Positions 21,711-33,414 of a stretch of DNA of 64,000 nucleotides are shown here, piece by piece. Under the pieces are notes generated by a model that was not told the DNA's origin, ran no database searches, and worked only from the letters and a program-made list of their open reading frames with translations. Made by a program: the position numbers and the translations under genes. How positions within the stretch are numbered: position 1 is the stretch's first letter; every line of letters begins with the position of its first letter. This DNA is from Kingdonia uniflora (lineage: Eukaryota; Streptophyta; Magnoliopsida; Ranunculales; Circaeasteraceae), in the NCBI GenBank assembly GCA_014058105.1, contig JACGCM010000779.1, positions 3,782,001 through 3,846,000 on the forward strand, given 5' to 3'.

Positions 21711-22469
21711 TGAACGAGGGTCATTTTTTTCGCCTAAAAATTGACTCAGTAACAACCTTCGTGTGGTTTGCTTGAATCCGTTCGAACGAGACTCATAGTC
21801 CTTCGAACGACAGTGCAGAAGATTGTTTTGAGATTTCGTTTAGACCTTTAGTTTTTCCTCGTGGTCCATGTTGATTTAATAAGTCTCGCAAGTATATAAG
21901 AGAGACTTACAATATTTGGTAGCCACCCTTGGTGAGGTTTCCTTTGGTTAGTTCTTTTCTAGAGAAAACCTAGAGAGACCTTAATTTTTTGGTGAGTCAT
22001 TGTAACCTCGAATCATTTTATAAAACTCAATCTATATAGGTGTGGACTTAGGTAATTTTCCGAACCACGGTAAATGTGTGTTCTTGTTTGATTGTGTTTA
22101 TTCCTTTAGTTTGTTCATCGCTAATCAGATCGAATTGGTGTTTGGTTTTCACTGTGTGGCACAACATATTGATGATATCATGAAAATAGGTCCCTTTCAA
22201 GCATACCTGAAACCAACAGGTGTACTAATGGCATGAAACTCCGTGTACACAAGCACTTTAAAAGAAAATCTCTCCAAATGAAAGCCTTCTTGACTGAAGC
22301 ATTAAAGCTAGTCCCACACCTCATGGGATCAAAAATATGATTCCCCTCGTACTCTTGTTTTACCTCCTCAGTTAGATCAAAAAAGCTTTGACACACGTCA
22401 AGTATCCCTTGTCTCAAGCTCTCCGGAACACCGTGATTAATCACCTACAACACATCACAAAAAATAATG

Positions 22470-22912
22470 GTTTTTTTTACTTGAGTCCTGTCATTTAGGA
22501 AAAAAACAACTTTAGTCCTCGATTTACAATTTGACTCAGGTCAACTGCAGTTGACCCAAATTAGCAAATATTAAAGACAACTTTGCCCTTTTTGAATTTA
22601 AATTAAAAAAAAAATTAAATAGAAAACCACAGCCTCGAGATACTTATCGAGCAGTAATCGAACGATCCTATTTTTAAGTTTGGTTTAGAACCGACAGATG
22701 AATGGCACGTGTTAACAATTTTTAAGTTTAAACAACATCTTAGGTAATTTTCCCATGTTGAACATATGGGCATTTCAGTCTTTGCAAAATAACTGCTAGA
22801 TTTGAACTGGATCAACTACTGTCAATTGTAGTTGACCTTGGTCAAACTGTAAAACGAGGACTAAAACTGTTTTTTACTAAATGGCGGGACTTAAGTCAAA
22901 TATCCCTATAAA
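22470..22912. mobile_element. MULE-derived MITE in intron 1 of the broken 2-ODD gene
   Basis: Long inverted ends match each other and the ends of the large MULE at 23724-62758. The left has CTTGAGTCCTGTCATTTAGG and GACTCAGGTCAACTGCAG. The right, on the reverse strand, has GACTTAAGTCCCGCCATTTA and GACCAAGGTCAACTACAA. The middle shares ACAACTTTGCC and CCTCGAGATACTTA with the MULE's left subterminal region. It is non-coding, an internal-deletion derivative. No target duplication was seen. Confidence 0.75.
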
Positions 22913-23246
22913 TATGATAACATAAGTAAAAAAAACCTAAAAAATACAAAACTTAAAAATAATCTTAGGATAGTAAAGTTGTGAGGCATATCATGATGAA
23001 AGCCCAATCGCGGCATGCATCACCAAGCTGCTGTATAATCTAAGACCGCTGATCACGATTAGGAGATGTGAGAAAAGGGAAATCAATCATAGGGATTTGT
23101 TCATCTTGTAAAACATGTTCAACAGAGGAGTTTGTGGTGTTAAAGGCGCAGTTTGAAAGAATTGAAGTGAGCATAGATGTTTCCACTAGATGTTTGATAT
23201 TCCAGGCCATCTTTGGAAACTGAAAAAGGCGTTGCAAAAAATTCAT

Positions 23247-23723
23247 GGAGATCAAGAAAGGTTAAGAAGATGACGTGTTAGGTGAAATCCGCCTTTGTCA
23301 TTGCATCTTATGAAGATAGCCCATATTTTCACCTAATTTTGAAAGCTACCAACACCGCGATATCACATTTCTATGTCGGTGCAACCTTTTATGATTACTA
23401 ACAACAAATTAATAGGTATTACCATTGTAAAAAATATTGATCCATGACTACACATAATACTAAAGATTTATTGAACCAAAGGATCAAATAAGCAATTAAA
23501 TATAGGTTTTAGGTATGTTTCGTATTTGTTTCTTTAGTTCTGGCAGGAAACTTACAAGAATCAACGATGGAGAAACTAGATGGAATTCAAGGGAAACTTG
23601 TGACAGAATCTTGCAGATATTGGACTTCAGTTAATAATAAAGAAAATCATTTACTAGCTTGAAAATCACTTATGGGTTATAACGTTATCAAAATCAAAAA
23701 GAGATAAATCGACTTATGACCTG
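23247..23723. other. Intergenic AT-rich stretch
   Basis: Upstream of the broken 2-ODD gene and before the MULE. No gene, repeat or signal recognised. Confidence 0.3.
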
Positions 23724-23833
23724 ATATTTATATGCATATTTGAGTTAAGTCCCGCCATTTAGCAAAAAAAAAATTTATAGCCTTTTATTTGCAGTTTGAC
23801 CTTGGTCAACTGCAATTTGACCGCAGTTGACCC
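23724..23833 (+). repeat. MULE left terminal inverted repeat
   Basis: It pairs with 62650-62758 with scattered differences, and with the ends of the MITE at 22470-22912. Confidence 0.8.
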
Positions 23834-23879
23834 ACATTTGATTGAATCAACAAATTTTAAAGACAAGTTTGCCATTTTA

Positions 23880-24040
23880 GAATTAAAAAAAAAACAAAAA
23901 CAAAAACAAAAACAAAACAAAAAATGAATCACGGCCTCGAGATACTTACCTGTAGTATCTGACAATGCACAACTGTCGACCGTTGCTCATCGTTGCAGCC
24001 AAAACCATTTCTCTCTCTCTCTCTCCCTCTCTCCAATCTG
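23880..24040. repeat. Simple repeats in MULE left end
   Basis: An (AAAAAC)n-type tract near 23889-23920 and a (CT)n tract near 24010-24032. Confidence 0.7.
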
Positions 24041-24124
24041 AGTTTTTTGCTTCCTCTCCAAGTTTTAGCCAAGTTTTCTATTTTGAAACAAAAAATAAAG
24101 AAAATAAATAAAGTTAATTTAGCC

Positions 24125-24898
24125 ATGGGAGGTGGTTCTGAAACACCAACAAAGGTAATTTAGCATTACTGCAAGCTTAGTTATAGTCTTAATTGAAAAA
24201 AATAAAGTTTTTAGTCCATGAATCAAATTCTAGAGAGAAAAGACTAAAGCGTATGTTCTTTTCAAACAGAGGGGGTTAAGTATAATATATTGTTATTCTA
24301 AATTCCAAACATATGTTGTTATTCCAAATTCCAAATTCTAAACAGAGGGGGTTAAGACTAAAGCTTATGTTCTTTGTACTTTGTACTTTGTACTTTCTAA
24401 TGTATGTCTCTTATGTGGGACTGTTGTTGTTATTCCAAATTGCAGTGTGTAATGTGTTACCTTCAAGGCCACTCCCCTGATTGTTGCCCTTGGCTATACA
24501 CCAAATGTAGGTTTCCTCATTGTGATGGCATTAGGAAGCTTATGACTTCATACACAACAAAGAACTACAACAGAAAATATTTCAAGTGTGAACACTCAAA
24601 ATGCACTAAATTTTAATGGCTATCTGATGCAAATGTTCAATCTGGGAGTTTTATTGGGACCTTCTCTGGAAGTGGGTGCTTTGGGTGTGGTGGTTCATCT
24701 CATTGGATTAGAGATTGCCCTTGGAATGAATCCAAATGTGAAGTACAAGGTTGTGTTGGGACAAGGATGCTTCCTACTTCTAGGCAAGATCATAGTTATG
24801 GGCATAAGTATTTAAAATATTTTACTTGTGGCAATTTCCAATGGTTGAAGGCTGTTTTAGAAGATTTCATTCAAGGAAGGCAAGAATGGAAAGCTTAA
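24125..24898 (+). pseudogene. Small GRF plus CCHC zinc-finger gene inside the MULE, one in-frame stop
   Basis: Exon 1 is 24125-24154 (MGGGSETPTK, donor GTAATT). Exon 2 is 24446-24898 (after TTGCAG), giving 160 codons with a single stop, TAA at 24614-24616, where the GRF domain usually has an aromatic-x-tryptophan segment. Seen in order: paired cysteines (CVMCYLQGHSPDCCPW), a GRF-type finger (CDGIRKLMTSYTTKN then RKYFKC), and a knuckle CFGCGGSSHWIRDC. GRF fingers bind single-stranded DNA or RNA in known proteins. It converges on the transposase, like the second gene of two-gene Mutator elements, but it could be a captured host gene. Not recognised by name. Confidence 0.6.
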
Positions 24899-24959
24899 TG
24901 TGAAGGTCACTGTGGAGATGGGGCTAGATGAATTCATTAAAGAGTTTAAAACAAAAACA

Positions 24960-25655
24960 ACTATGTAAAAGGGATATGTGTTTGAAGCATGAATGTAATG
25001 ATTTGAAAAAAAGAATGCATGGTTTTAATTGAATAAATTAGATTGTGTAGTATACCTCATTCTCTTGCCTTCTTTTTATGTCCTCATAAGCATTTCACCA
25101 TTCTAAAATCTGCAACAACATATTGACAATATTAACAGTCAAACTGCAACATTAGAATGTTGTATGTAGTATATAGAAATTCAACATTACAATCTGCAAC
25201 AACATTACAAACTACAACATTAACAGTCAAACTGCAACATTACAATCTGTAACAACATTAGAATGTTGTATGTAGTATATAGAAATTCACATACAACAAC
25301 AAATTGGCATACTGCAACACATTGACAAACTGCAACACAATATATTCATATAGACAGTGGCATTGGATCAACATTCATATAGATAGTGACACAATATATT
25401 CATATAGCTAGTGATAATATATTCATATAAACTGCTTCACATTCAAACTTATATTCTCATTCATAAATAGTGACATTAGATCAACATTCAAACTACAACA
25501 CAACATTAACAGTCAAACTGTAACGCAATATATTCATAAATAGTCAAACTGCAACACAGTGACATTGTTTTACATTCATAAACTACAACAAAAACACTAA
25601 AACAACATACCCCAAAACATTGTTTTAACATACCCCAAAACACATTGTTAACAGA
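24960..25655. repeat. Repetitive AT-rich stretch between the two MULE genes
   Basis: CAACATTACAATCTGCAACAA-like and ATTCATATAGACAGTG-like phrases recur. AGAATGTTGTATGTAGTATA occurs twice about 105 bp apart (near 25153 and 25259). No gene; presumably 3' untranslated sequence. Confidence 0.6.
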
Positions 25656-27132
25656 AAATTCAAAGCCTCCAGTTTTGCCTAGGTGGCTTAAAGGTTTTCT
25701 TAAAAGGATTTGCTAGAGCATCTGTCCTTGGTGGCATGGGTGGTATCACCAGTGGTGGCCTCTCTTGTGATTGTGGAGCTTTTACAGGGACTGAGTTACT
25801 CAACCAAACCTATGGTTATTTGTTTGCATAGCACTTCCCCTCCCTCTACCAGCATTTAAATCCCTTGTATCACCTTCAGTTCTTTCCTTCCCTCTGCCGG
25901 AATTTGATGGAGTTGAAACATCTCCAGTCCTTCCCCTCCCTCTGCCAGCATTGGATGAATTTGATGCACATGAAACATTTCCAGTCCTTCCCCTCCCTTT
26001 GACAGCATTGGATGCCCTCTCACTACTACCCCTTCCTCCAGCTATGGGTATTGTTTGTGCTTGAGTAACATCTGATTGTTGTGACTGACTGAAGTATTCT
26101 CTGTTTGACGTTTTTGATGGTCTTCCCTTTGCCTTAGGTATAGGTACCCTTTGAATTTAGATAGGTTCACCTTTGCAAGTTTTTTTTATTGTGGCCAAAA
26201 GTACCACGTCTCCCACATCTTTTTTGTTCTTTATTCACCTCATCATCACCCTTGATTATCTCCTTTCTTGGTCTTCCCCTCCTTCTCTGCAATGGTGGTG
26301 GATCAACTATATAAGGTGGCTACATAAGAAACAACAAATTAACAAAGCACAATTAGAAGTAAGACATAAGAAGCAAAAAAAAGAACAGTGTGAATACATT
26401 ATAACTTACAGGGGCCCAGTGTATAATACCAGATAACAAAAAGAACATAATACCAGATATTTACAGAGGCCCAATGTATAACAAAAAGAACATAATACCA
26501 GATACTGGATGTATAATACCAGATAATACACAGATACTGAATGTATAATACTATATGTATAATACTGGATGTAATACCACTAAAGAATAATTTTAACTTA
26601 CAGAGGCCCAGTGTGTATCATCAGATACTGGATGTATAATACTACTATATGTGGCCACATATGAAGCAACAAAGTGATATGTTGAAAAAAACTGCAAGGA
26701 AATCAAATGAAAATGCATGAGACAGTAAGTGAAATCAATTGAAAAAAAGTAATAAATAAAGAAATTTAATAAATTAGGAAAATATATATCTTACATTTTT
26801 AATGATTGCCTCCTTAGGATTAATACAATTGCAACATGGATACAAGACATTCCTGTCAATTGCCACTCAATGCATTGGCAAGTTCTCTCTTCTAGATTTA
26901 GTGCCCACCTAGCCCCAATTCTAGATATTGAAATCCATTCATTCTTATCACCTCCTTCCATATCATACTCCCCATAATGTGCCATTAAATACTTAAAATG
27001 TTTAACTTCTCTTGGTTCTAAACCACCTTGATCTCATGACTCTACTTTTGTTCTTCTCTCAAATATTAGTTTTATAAGCATCAAACTTAGTCTCTCAAAT
27101 GCTTTGGTTAGTAGTTTATCTCTGATCTTCAT

Positions 27133-27622
27133 TGTAATGACATATTTTCCAGAAGGAGAATCTTCGCAAATACTTATTCATAAAGTGAATGCAATAAGAC
27201 TAGATAGAGAAGATTTTACATGGAAAACTCAGTAAAAGCTGAGAAAAACCACGACCTCGAGGAGGATTTTAATATAAAATCCAGTATATTACTAATAATT
27301 ACATAATTTGGAATGATAGTAGGGCTAAAGTAATGAATTGATAAGGTTTGCAAATTGTTAGTCCTTTCTCATCTATTCTCTGCGTATATTTATAGTAGAC
27401 ACAGACAATTTTCAAATAGAAAGAAATAACCTCCTATTCCAGAGGGAGTGGGTGAACTTCGTAGATCTCTAACAGCTCTTCTCTTGACCAGGCACAACGG
27501 CTACTTTTGGCAGGTCGAGAACTTGAGGAACTTCTCAAATGTTGACCTTCGATCATGTATGGTTGTCTTCGACTACGCTTTGTTGGCTTACTCTTGTCGA
27601 ATCTGGGGAATATGCTACTAAA
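27133..27622 (-). repeat. Element A 3' LTR (490 bp)
   Basis: Same length as 59631-60120. It contains a minus-strand TATA box (27386-27395, CTATAAATAT). The outer end TGTAATG is next to MULE coding sequence. Confidence 0.9.
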
Positions 27623-28804
27623 ATTGCCTCATTCTCGACAAAAGTACTTGTGGTTGTGTCGAGAAGAAGTTAGAAGCTAAAAAGTTTGCCGAATTAGAAG
27701 TAGAGTCGCCTGTGTTATTTTTAAAGTCAAAGTAACTGTATTTGGTCAAGCCATTCCCGATATACAATTAATGTGGTACAATGAATCTGGCAGAGTAAAG
27801 TTGGGTATGAATTGGGAGGCTAAGGAGGGTGGAATGGTAGTGATTTTGGAAGGATGTCACCCCAAGTGTGGTAGAGTATGCTGCTGGAGGATGATGATGG
27901 TGAGGAATTGAAGGTAAAGAGTTTTTCCAGTGGAGGCCTTGGTGATTGTTTCATAAATTATGTCACGGTGTGGAGGGTGAGGGAAAGAATTTTCGGTGGA
28001 TAGTGGTATTTGTTGGAAACAATTGTGTCATCATACGGTAGAGGAGGTAATGGAGTACATCAGTTTAGGGGAGAAGGGATAACTGCTCGTGTTGATGATA
28101 AAAATTTGAAGCGTGGATGGGCGTCCAAGGATCTTGTTGAACGTGGGAGGCATGTTGCAATTTGTTGTTGCCTTCATCTGTGGAAGCAGCCCTTACAAGT
28201 TCAGTGACTTGAGATTTATTGAGTTTCTTACACTGGAAAGAGGCTTTAATATTAAATTCTGGTAAAAGGAAAACATAAAGTAATTAGTCATGCAAGTCAA
28301 ATGTAAATATAGGTTATAATTTAATGTAATGTAATCGAAAGATATAGCTATCGAATGTAATATGTAACGTAATCGAAGGATGAAGTTGTCAAATATGAAA
28401 TGTAACTTATTCATAATAAATAATGTTAATATCTTCGATATTCAATTCTTATGTTTTGTGGATTCAAAATTGTAGTTCAAAATTACCAAAGGTCACATGT
28501 CGAACGTGGATGTACATAAAATGTTGATGGGTTGTCATAACATCTTGAATGTATTTGACTGAGTGGGTCCAGGAATGGATTTCAAGGTTGATTGACTTGA
28601 CTTTGAAAGTGTAGAGTTCCAAGGCAGAGTAAATATTGGTGAATTAATTATAACTGTAGTGGGTATAAATAGTTCGTGTTTGTGCAGATGTGATGCATTC
28701 ATGCAAGATGGTGAAGACAAAATCTCAGGCCCAGAGTAAGGTGTTCAGACGTATTCAGGCGATATACTGGGTACTGTTCACTTGATACTTTGGTTTTCAG
28801 AATT
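27623..28804 (+). other. Element A 3' region, non-coding
   Basis: Between the 3' LTR and the first plus-strand frame. Stop-rich; no confident gene. MVKTKSQAQSKVF at about 28709 may begin a small exon. Confidence 0.35.
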
Positions 28805-28814
28805 ATGATATGCA

Positions 28815-28985
28815 TATGGAAGATCCTGAAGAGCCTGATTATGAAAGGATGAGTGAGGCAGAAGCGAAGGAAGCTGAGGAGAACTTCGAGTTTTGTGTCA
28901 AATTGTAGTTTTGGTGTCCTCTTGAATGCTGTGGTGGTATGCGAACTCGAGCGAAGTTGTTGGTGAAGAGCGAAGATGAAACTGT
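28815..28985 (+). pseudogene. Small acidic plus-strand frame of element A
   Basis: MEDPEEPDYERMSEAEAKEA starts at 28815 and is open to TAG at 28906-28908. Matching text (CPLECCGGMRTRAKLL) continues beyond the stop. It resembles the open frame at 63848-64000 in element C (MSEDEAVEAEEEF, EECWACLRTLVEDK), so it is a conserved feature of these elements. Function unknown. Confidence 0.45.
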
Positions 28986-30531
28986 AGCTAGGGGTTTATG
29001 AAGTTTGTAATGTTTGTAGAAGTAGGTCAGTGTAAGAAGTTGTTAAGGTTGATGAAATGTAATGAAAAAGTTGGGTATGATGTTTTTTCGATTTAAGTAA
29101 GGTGGTGTTTATTTGTCGAATTGAATATGTACTTGTTGAAATTTGGCAATGGAAAATTGTTTTAAGCAAGTTTCTGGTAGAATGTCGAATATAATGATAT
29201 TGAGATATTTATCGAATATGTACCCAAAAATATAGGAATTTATAGGTAAAATAGAAGTGGGGGAACTAACAAGAATAATTATTATTGCAAGATGTGTTCC
29301 TTTAGGTAAAAGTATAAAATATAAGGAAAATGATGTAAATAGCATTTGTGACAAAATAGGTTATGTTTTGTTGCACATGAATGTAGCTAAAGAAATTCTT
29401 TAAGATATGGAAAGATTAGAGTGGGAGTATAAGGTTTGTTATCGTTAAGAAGGTGAAATATCAATGAGGTTGGGAAGCGAACTAGAAAGCATTACGTTCG
29501 AGGAGTTGAACGGTCGCGAAGTGGTACGATGAACAGTCACGTGGGGTCTATAAATAACTTTGATATGGGCGACTGTTCACACTTATCATACCCATAAAAA
29601 ATTCCCTCTAGTACGAATTGATTTTGCTCGTCATTAGATTGGTTGTCTACAATTGCGAAGGAGGAGATTAACGTTCTAATTGTAAGAACCAAGCGAGCAA
29701 AGGAAAAGGATACGGAAGCAGCGCGTAAACAAGGTTAGTGATTCTGGTTTTGATTGTTTTTGACTGATTAAGAATGATAAACGAATAGGATTAAGAAGAG
29801 CAATGTTGCTGGAGAATGGATTTTGATCAAAATTGAATGGTTTGCCAGTTGGAGATTTAGAACAGTGTTAGTGTTTGATTGAGGGCTTTGGAAATTCTGT
29901 TTTAGTTGTGACTCGTATCTGTGTGATGGTGGAAGAAATGGAGTCGTAGGGGGTTATTGATGGGTTCTGGTATGGGTGCTATGACAAATGGGTGGAGATG
30001 AGTGGGGAGAGTAATTGGTTGGTAGCGTTGTGGTTACGGCGCGATTGTAAAACTGTCGTTTTGATATGGAGAGATTGTCGGGGACATAGTTTTTTGATGG
30101 GATTTGGCTGGATTTTGTGTCGGAGAAAGGAAATTCTCAATTTTTTAATGATGGTATTTTTGGCGGGAAACAGGTGAAGTGTCTTCGAGAAGCTGTTGAG
30201 TTTCCTAAAATTCGACCATAAGTAAACCAGATTAACAAGTTATTGATGTTTATTATTAAAAATAAAAATGCATCGAGAACTGAGCATATTTGTTACTTAA
30301 TTAAAGATAGGAATATGAATCAAATCATATTAACTGTATTGAGAACTATAGTAATAAGTATAAATGTGAAATTATAGTAGCAGGTAGTAAAGAGAAATTA
30401 TATGTTAGAGAGTAATCTCGATAACAATATGATTATGAATATATAAACTTATAAACATATATTTGTATCACATATGATAGATTTTAACTTGTGTAAAAAA
30501 TATAGAATCTAATGTATAAGTTCGATTTAAA
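28986..30531. other. Element A 3' region, no gene recognised
   Basis: AT-rich, with only short chance frames on both strands. Confidence 0.3.
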
Positions 30532-31634
30532 ATGGCTGAACCAATTAAAAATGATGAGAAAGATATATACGCGGGTTTTAAAGATGTAGTACCTCTGATG
30601 ATTGATGTGAGGACTTGTGTACAACAATTGGGAGAGAGATATAGGGTGGGGTTGAGTAGTGCAGATCTAGGTAGTATGGAACAGTTTAGGGTGGCACCCA
30701 GTATTGTTAAACTGTCTGATGAGGAGGTCACACTGACGGATGTGGATCATGAGCCTCAAGCTAGTGATCGAGAAGGTAGTGGGGATAGGGAAGAAGATGT
30801 GGAGGAAGGTGAGGAAGCATGTTACAGAGAGGGTCCAGAGACCAACGAGATAAAAAGCTTCAAGAAGAAGTATGATATTCTTGGGGATATAAGGTTAGAG
30901 GAGTACCAGTATGAAATAATCGACCAGGAAATACCTTTGAATGGTATTTTGGTGCATCGAGATCAAATAAAGAAGAGGTTGAAGCTTTCCCTCAGAGCGG
31001 ATCAAAAAAAGTTAATGAACTTTATATATGTAGCCCATGGTCAGTTCAATCCCAATGTATATGACCTGTTTAGGGTATGTGGTGTAATAAAGGGTCAACT
31101 TAGGCCCAGGGGGGAGGAGTTGATAACCGTTGATGATCTATGTGTATACTACACCCTCAAGATGAACCCGCAGATGTTAGCCAGTACTTGGCGAGGATTC
31201 TGAAAAGACCATTGTCTTATGATATGGTGTCAACGGGGGGGGGGGGGGGGGGGGGATACACCGATGAACGCTTACTTGTCTCCGAGAATTATGAGTTCGA
31301 TAAGAAAGATCCTAGAGAAACTTTAAAGAGAAAGACTTTTCACTTAGGTTTGCGGTTAGGCAATTGTAATTGTTGTTCTAAGTGTTTGAATGGGATGTGA
31401 AGTGTTTCTAACTATTTTATGTTGTTTGCAGCGTTGAAAGAGGTCGACAAGAAGTCACAAGTAAAGGAAGAGTGGTATAAGGTGAGGAGAGATTTCTTTT
31501 GTAGGATCGATAAACTGGTCATCGACCAAGATCTTGTGAAAATGCTATTCCAACAGGCTGGTTTAAAGAGGCTGAGGGTAAATGGTTCGGAAGTGTCTGT
31601 TATCGATGGAAAAATGACGGTGAAAAGCAAGTAA
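30532..31634 (+). pseudogene. Plus-strand accessory ORF of element A, part 1
   Basis: Open from ATG 30532 for 223 codons: an N-terminal part, an acidic stretch ([14 protein letters not shown]), then [20 protein letters not shown] and [17 protein letters not shown], which faintly recall the plant putative gypsy-type transposon family (PF04195). After a frameshift a 21-G run (31235-31255) interrupts it. Further pieces reach MTVKSK at 31634. The protein continues at 32495 after the solo LTR (reading resumes as SLDG then YNTDTEID). It runs opposite to gag-pol. Function unknown; a host gene captured by the element is possible. Confidence 0.5.
31235..31255 (+). repeat. Run of 21 G
   Basis: An uninterrupted G tract within the accessory ORF. 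It disrupts the frame and could vary in length or be a sequencing artefact. Confidence 0.9.
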
Positions 31635-31677
31635 ACCGCAGATACTAGCTTGCCACTGGAAAATCGTTCCTTGGATG

Positions 31678-32494
31678 TATAGGGACCTTACTCTATTGGG
31701 ACGGGGAGTCAGTTCTTACAAAGTACACTCAATCCTCAACCAACAGGAATAAACAATTGGCCAATGATAAGGTAAAGCTAAAAGAAAATATTTGCGTAGA
31801 GGCCCGAATGTGACTCTCTACGACCTCTAATGAGGATTTTTAAGACAAATTATATTACTGAAGAATAAATTAGAGGGTTTGAATACATGTTTTATGGGTG
31901 GTCGAAGGAAAAGACGCAAAGGCTGGTGTAGATTTTTCTAACCCACGTCTGGTTTCCCCTCTCCTCTATTTATAGAAGCATAGGGAGCTGAGTCACCAGG
32001 CGTAGGTCTGGTTTACATGATTATGTTGTCAGAAAATCTTAACGAGTGGCGGACACCAGTCTTGTCGGTAGTGCAACTGCTGCATTTATTGATGATAGCT
32101 CTGAACGGCGTGGTGGTTGGGCTTGTCGCTGTAGATGCATGGGCCAATCAATGCGTTGTCTTATCTGATAAGGTAGTTGTCTGTCTTATCTTGCTTCGAC
32201 TGTGTGATAGTGAGGTCGAAGGATATCTGCTGCTAGGACGTTAATCCATTTTCAAAGTTCTGTCCGGTGAGCTGGTTGTCTATCTTATCATACTTTGACC
32301 GTATGTAGATATGGTCGAAGGATGTCTGTTACAATGTACTGATCCATTTTCAAAGTTCTGTCCATTGTCGAAGGTTCGTCTCTGAGGGATCTCTGAGGAG
32401 CCTTTTTAAGGAGTTGAGAGGGCTTCGATATATTCGAGTAGGCTATGAAGTGGGCTTCGGCTGTCTGTTCGAAGGCTACGAGTAGGCTACTATA
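31678..32494 (-). repeat. Solo LTR L1 of element B family (817 bp)
   Basis: It matches L3 (45299-46115) in length and in diagnostic bases (GACGGGGAGTCAGTTC). GGATG (31673-31677) on the left and GGCTG (32495-32499) on the right look like its 5-bp duplication. Element A coding text continues across it. Minus-strand TATA box CTATAAATA at 31967-31975. Confidence 0.85.
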
Positions 32495-33210
32495 GGCTGG
32501 GTATAACACTGATACAAAGATTGATGCAATGCTAGGTGAGTCTCTGGGAAGGAATAAAATGAAAAGGTGGCAAGTTTTGATATTCCTCCATTACTTCCTC
32601 TTAAGAGGCTAACTCGATAATAAATAATGGTGGAGGTGGCTGGTACCCCTAAATTAGCAGTTGCAGTAGATGGGCGTCTCCCACGGGGTTTTGGCAGTGC
32701 GGTCCCGACGAAGACCAGTGGCGAGACGTCGAAGAAGAAATTTGTCAAAGTGTCTGAGCAGAAATTCAGAAGACTATAGATGCTTATATGTCTGAGATGG
32801 ATGAACTCAAAAAGAAGTTGGAGGATTGCTTGGTAGGGATTGAGAGCTTGAATATGTTTTTTAACGAGGGTCAGAGGAACATGTCGAAGGTGAGAAATTT
32901 TAATGTTTTTCTACGAATGAAATAATTGGTAGGTCACTCAAATATTCATTATATGACTTTGATGCAGATTAAGAAGTTGGTAACTGAAGCTATGGGTCGC
33001 GTTATGGGCAGTGGTGAGCTGGCAAATTAGATTGTTGCCTATAAAAGCATAAAAAAAGGATCTGATTGCGGAGAAGGCTGAGTTGAATGCAGCATTGAAT
33101 AGGTATAAGCTTGATGTGAAGATGGTGAGGGAAGCTGCGCTTGGTAAAGCGAAGAAGTGGCAGAGAAAGAGAAAAACAAGGCTTTGTTTGTCTGATGGAT
33201 ACTTGACAAG
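32495..33210 (+). pseudogene. Plus-strand accessory ORF of element A, part 2
   Basis: Broken copy of the frame better kept at 46116-46653. Recognisable pieces are EVAGT-like text near 32630, ESLNMFF near 32850, QIKKLVTEAMGRVMGSGELAN ending in TAG near 33028, then a charged tail to about 33196. It is followed by three near-identical 60-bp repeats of the form TTTGTCTGATGGATACTTGA (33185-33360). Confidence 0.5.
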
Positions 33211-33360
33211 TATAGATCGAGATCAAATAAAATTGTAGGGATATTTTTGTCTGATGGATACTTGACAAGTATAAATCGAGATCAAATGAAATAGTAAGGA
33301 TATTGTTTGTCTGATGTATACTTGACAAGTATAGATCGAGATCAAATCAAATAGTAAGGA
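33185..33360 (+). repeat. Three tandem 60-bp repeats
   Basis: Each unit starts TTTGTCTGATG(G/T)ATACTTGA and ends with a GATCAAAT run. The same triplet recurs at 46805-46984. Confidence 0.85.
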
Positions 33361-33414
33361 GCAAACTGATAACAAAATTTGTTTATTTGAATCGATGAAA
33401 ATGGTTACAGTGTT

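Larger units (their letters stand above)
14240..22166 (+). mobile_element. Copia LTR (likely solo), split by a TRIM/copia nest
   Basis: The left piece (about 14240-14327, starting TGTGTATAGTCGTTCG) and the right piece (21711-22166, ending GGCACAACA) look like one LTR related to 8469-9053. They share the TTCGAA palindrome, the phrase gccaCCCTTGGTGAG and a U5 with CCGAA-CAC. No coding region of this family is seen on either side, so it is probably a solo LTR. The left edge is approximate and no clear target duplication was found. Confidence 0.55.
13152..23246 (-). pseudogene. Second 2-ODD gene, broken paralogue spread over 10 kb
   Basis: Four exons in the same order as the intact gene: about 22992-23246, 22207-22444, 13731-14015 and 13152-13397. 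Exon 1 has a stop (DQRS then TGA) and its donor GT is now AT. Exon 2 (INHGVPESLRQGILD) has two extra bases after WRDFL, causing a frameshift. Exon 3 has a stop, frameshifts and a net loss of 43 bp, including the GKW...VNT segment, although LHSDH survives. Exon 4 is nearly perfect (VVHRAVVN, TRISIAV, stop at 13152). Intron 2 is filled by copia and TRIM repeats (14240-22166) and intron 1 by a MULE MITE. It arose as a tandem copy of the neighbour and is no longer functional. Confidence 0.88.

Noticed and set aside
31140..31400. A glycine-run protein of 86 codons
   Set aside because: The glycines come from the 21-G run. The frame is only a piece of the broken accessory ORF.
33185..33360. CRISPR-like array of 60-bp repeats
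   Set aside because: The units are tandem without unique spacers and lie in a plant retrotransposon.
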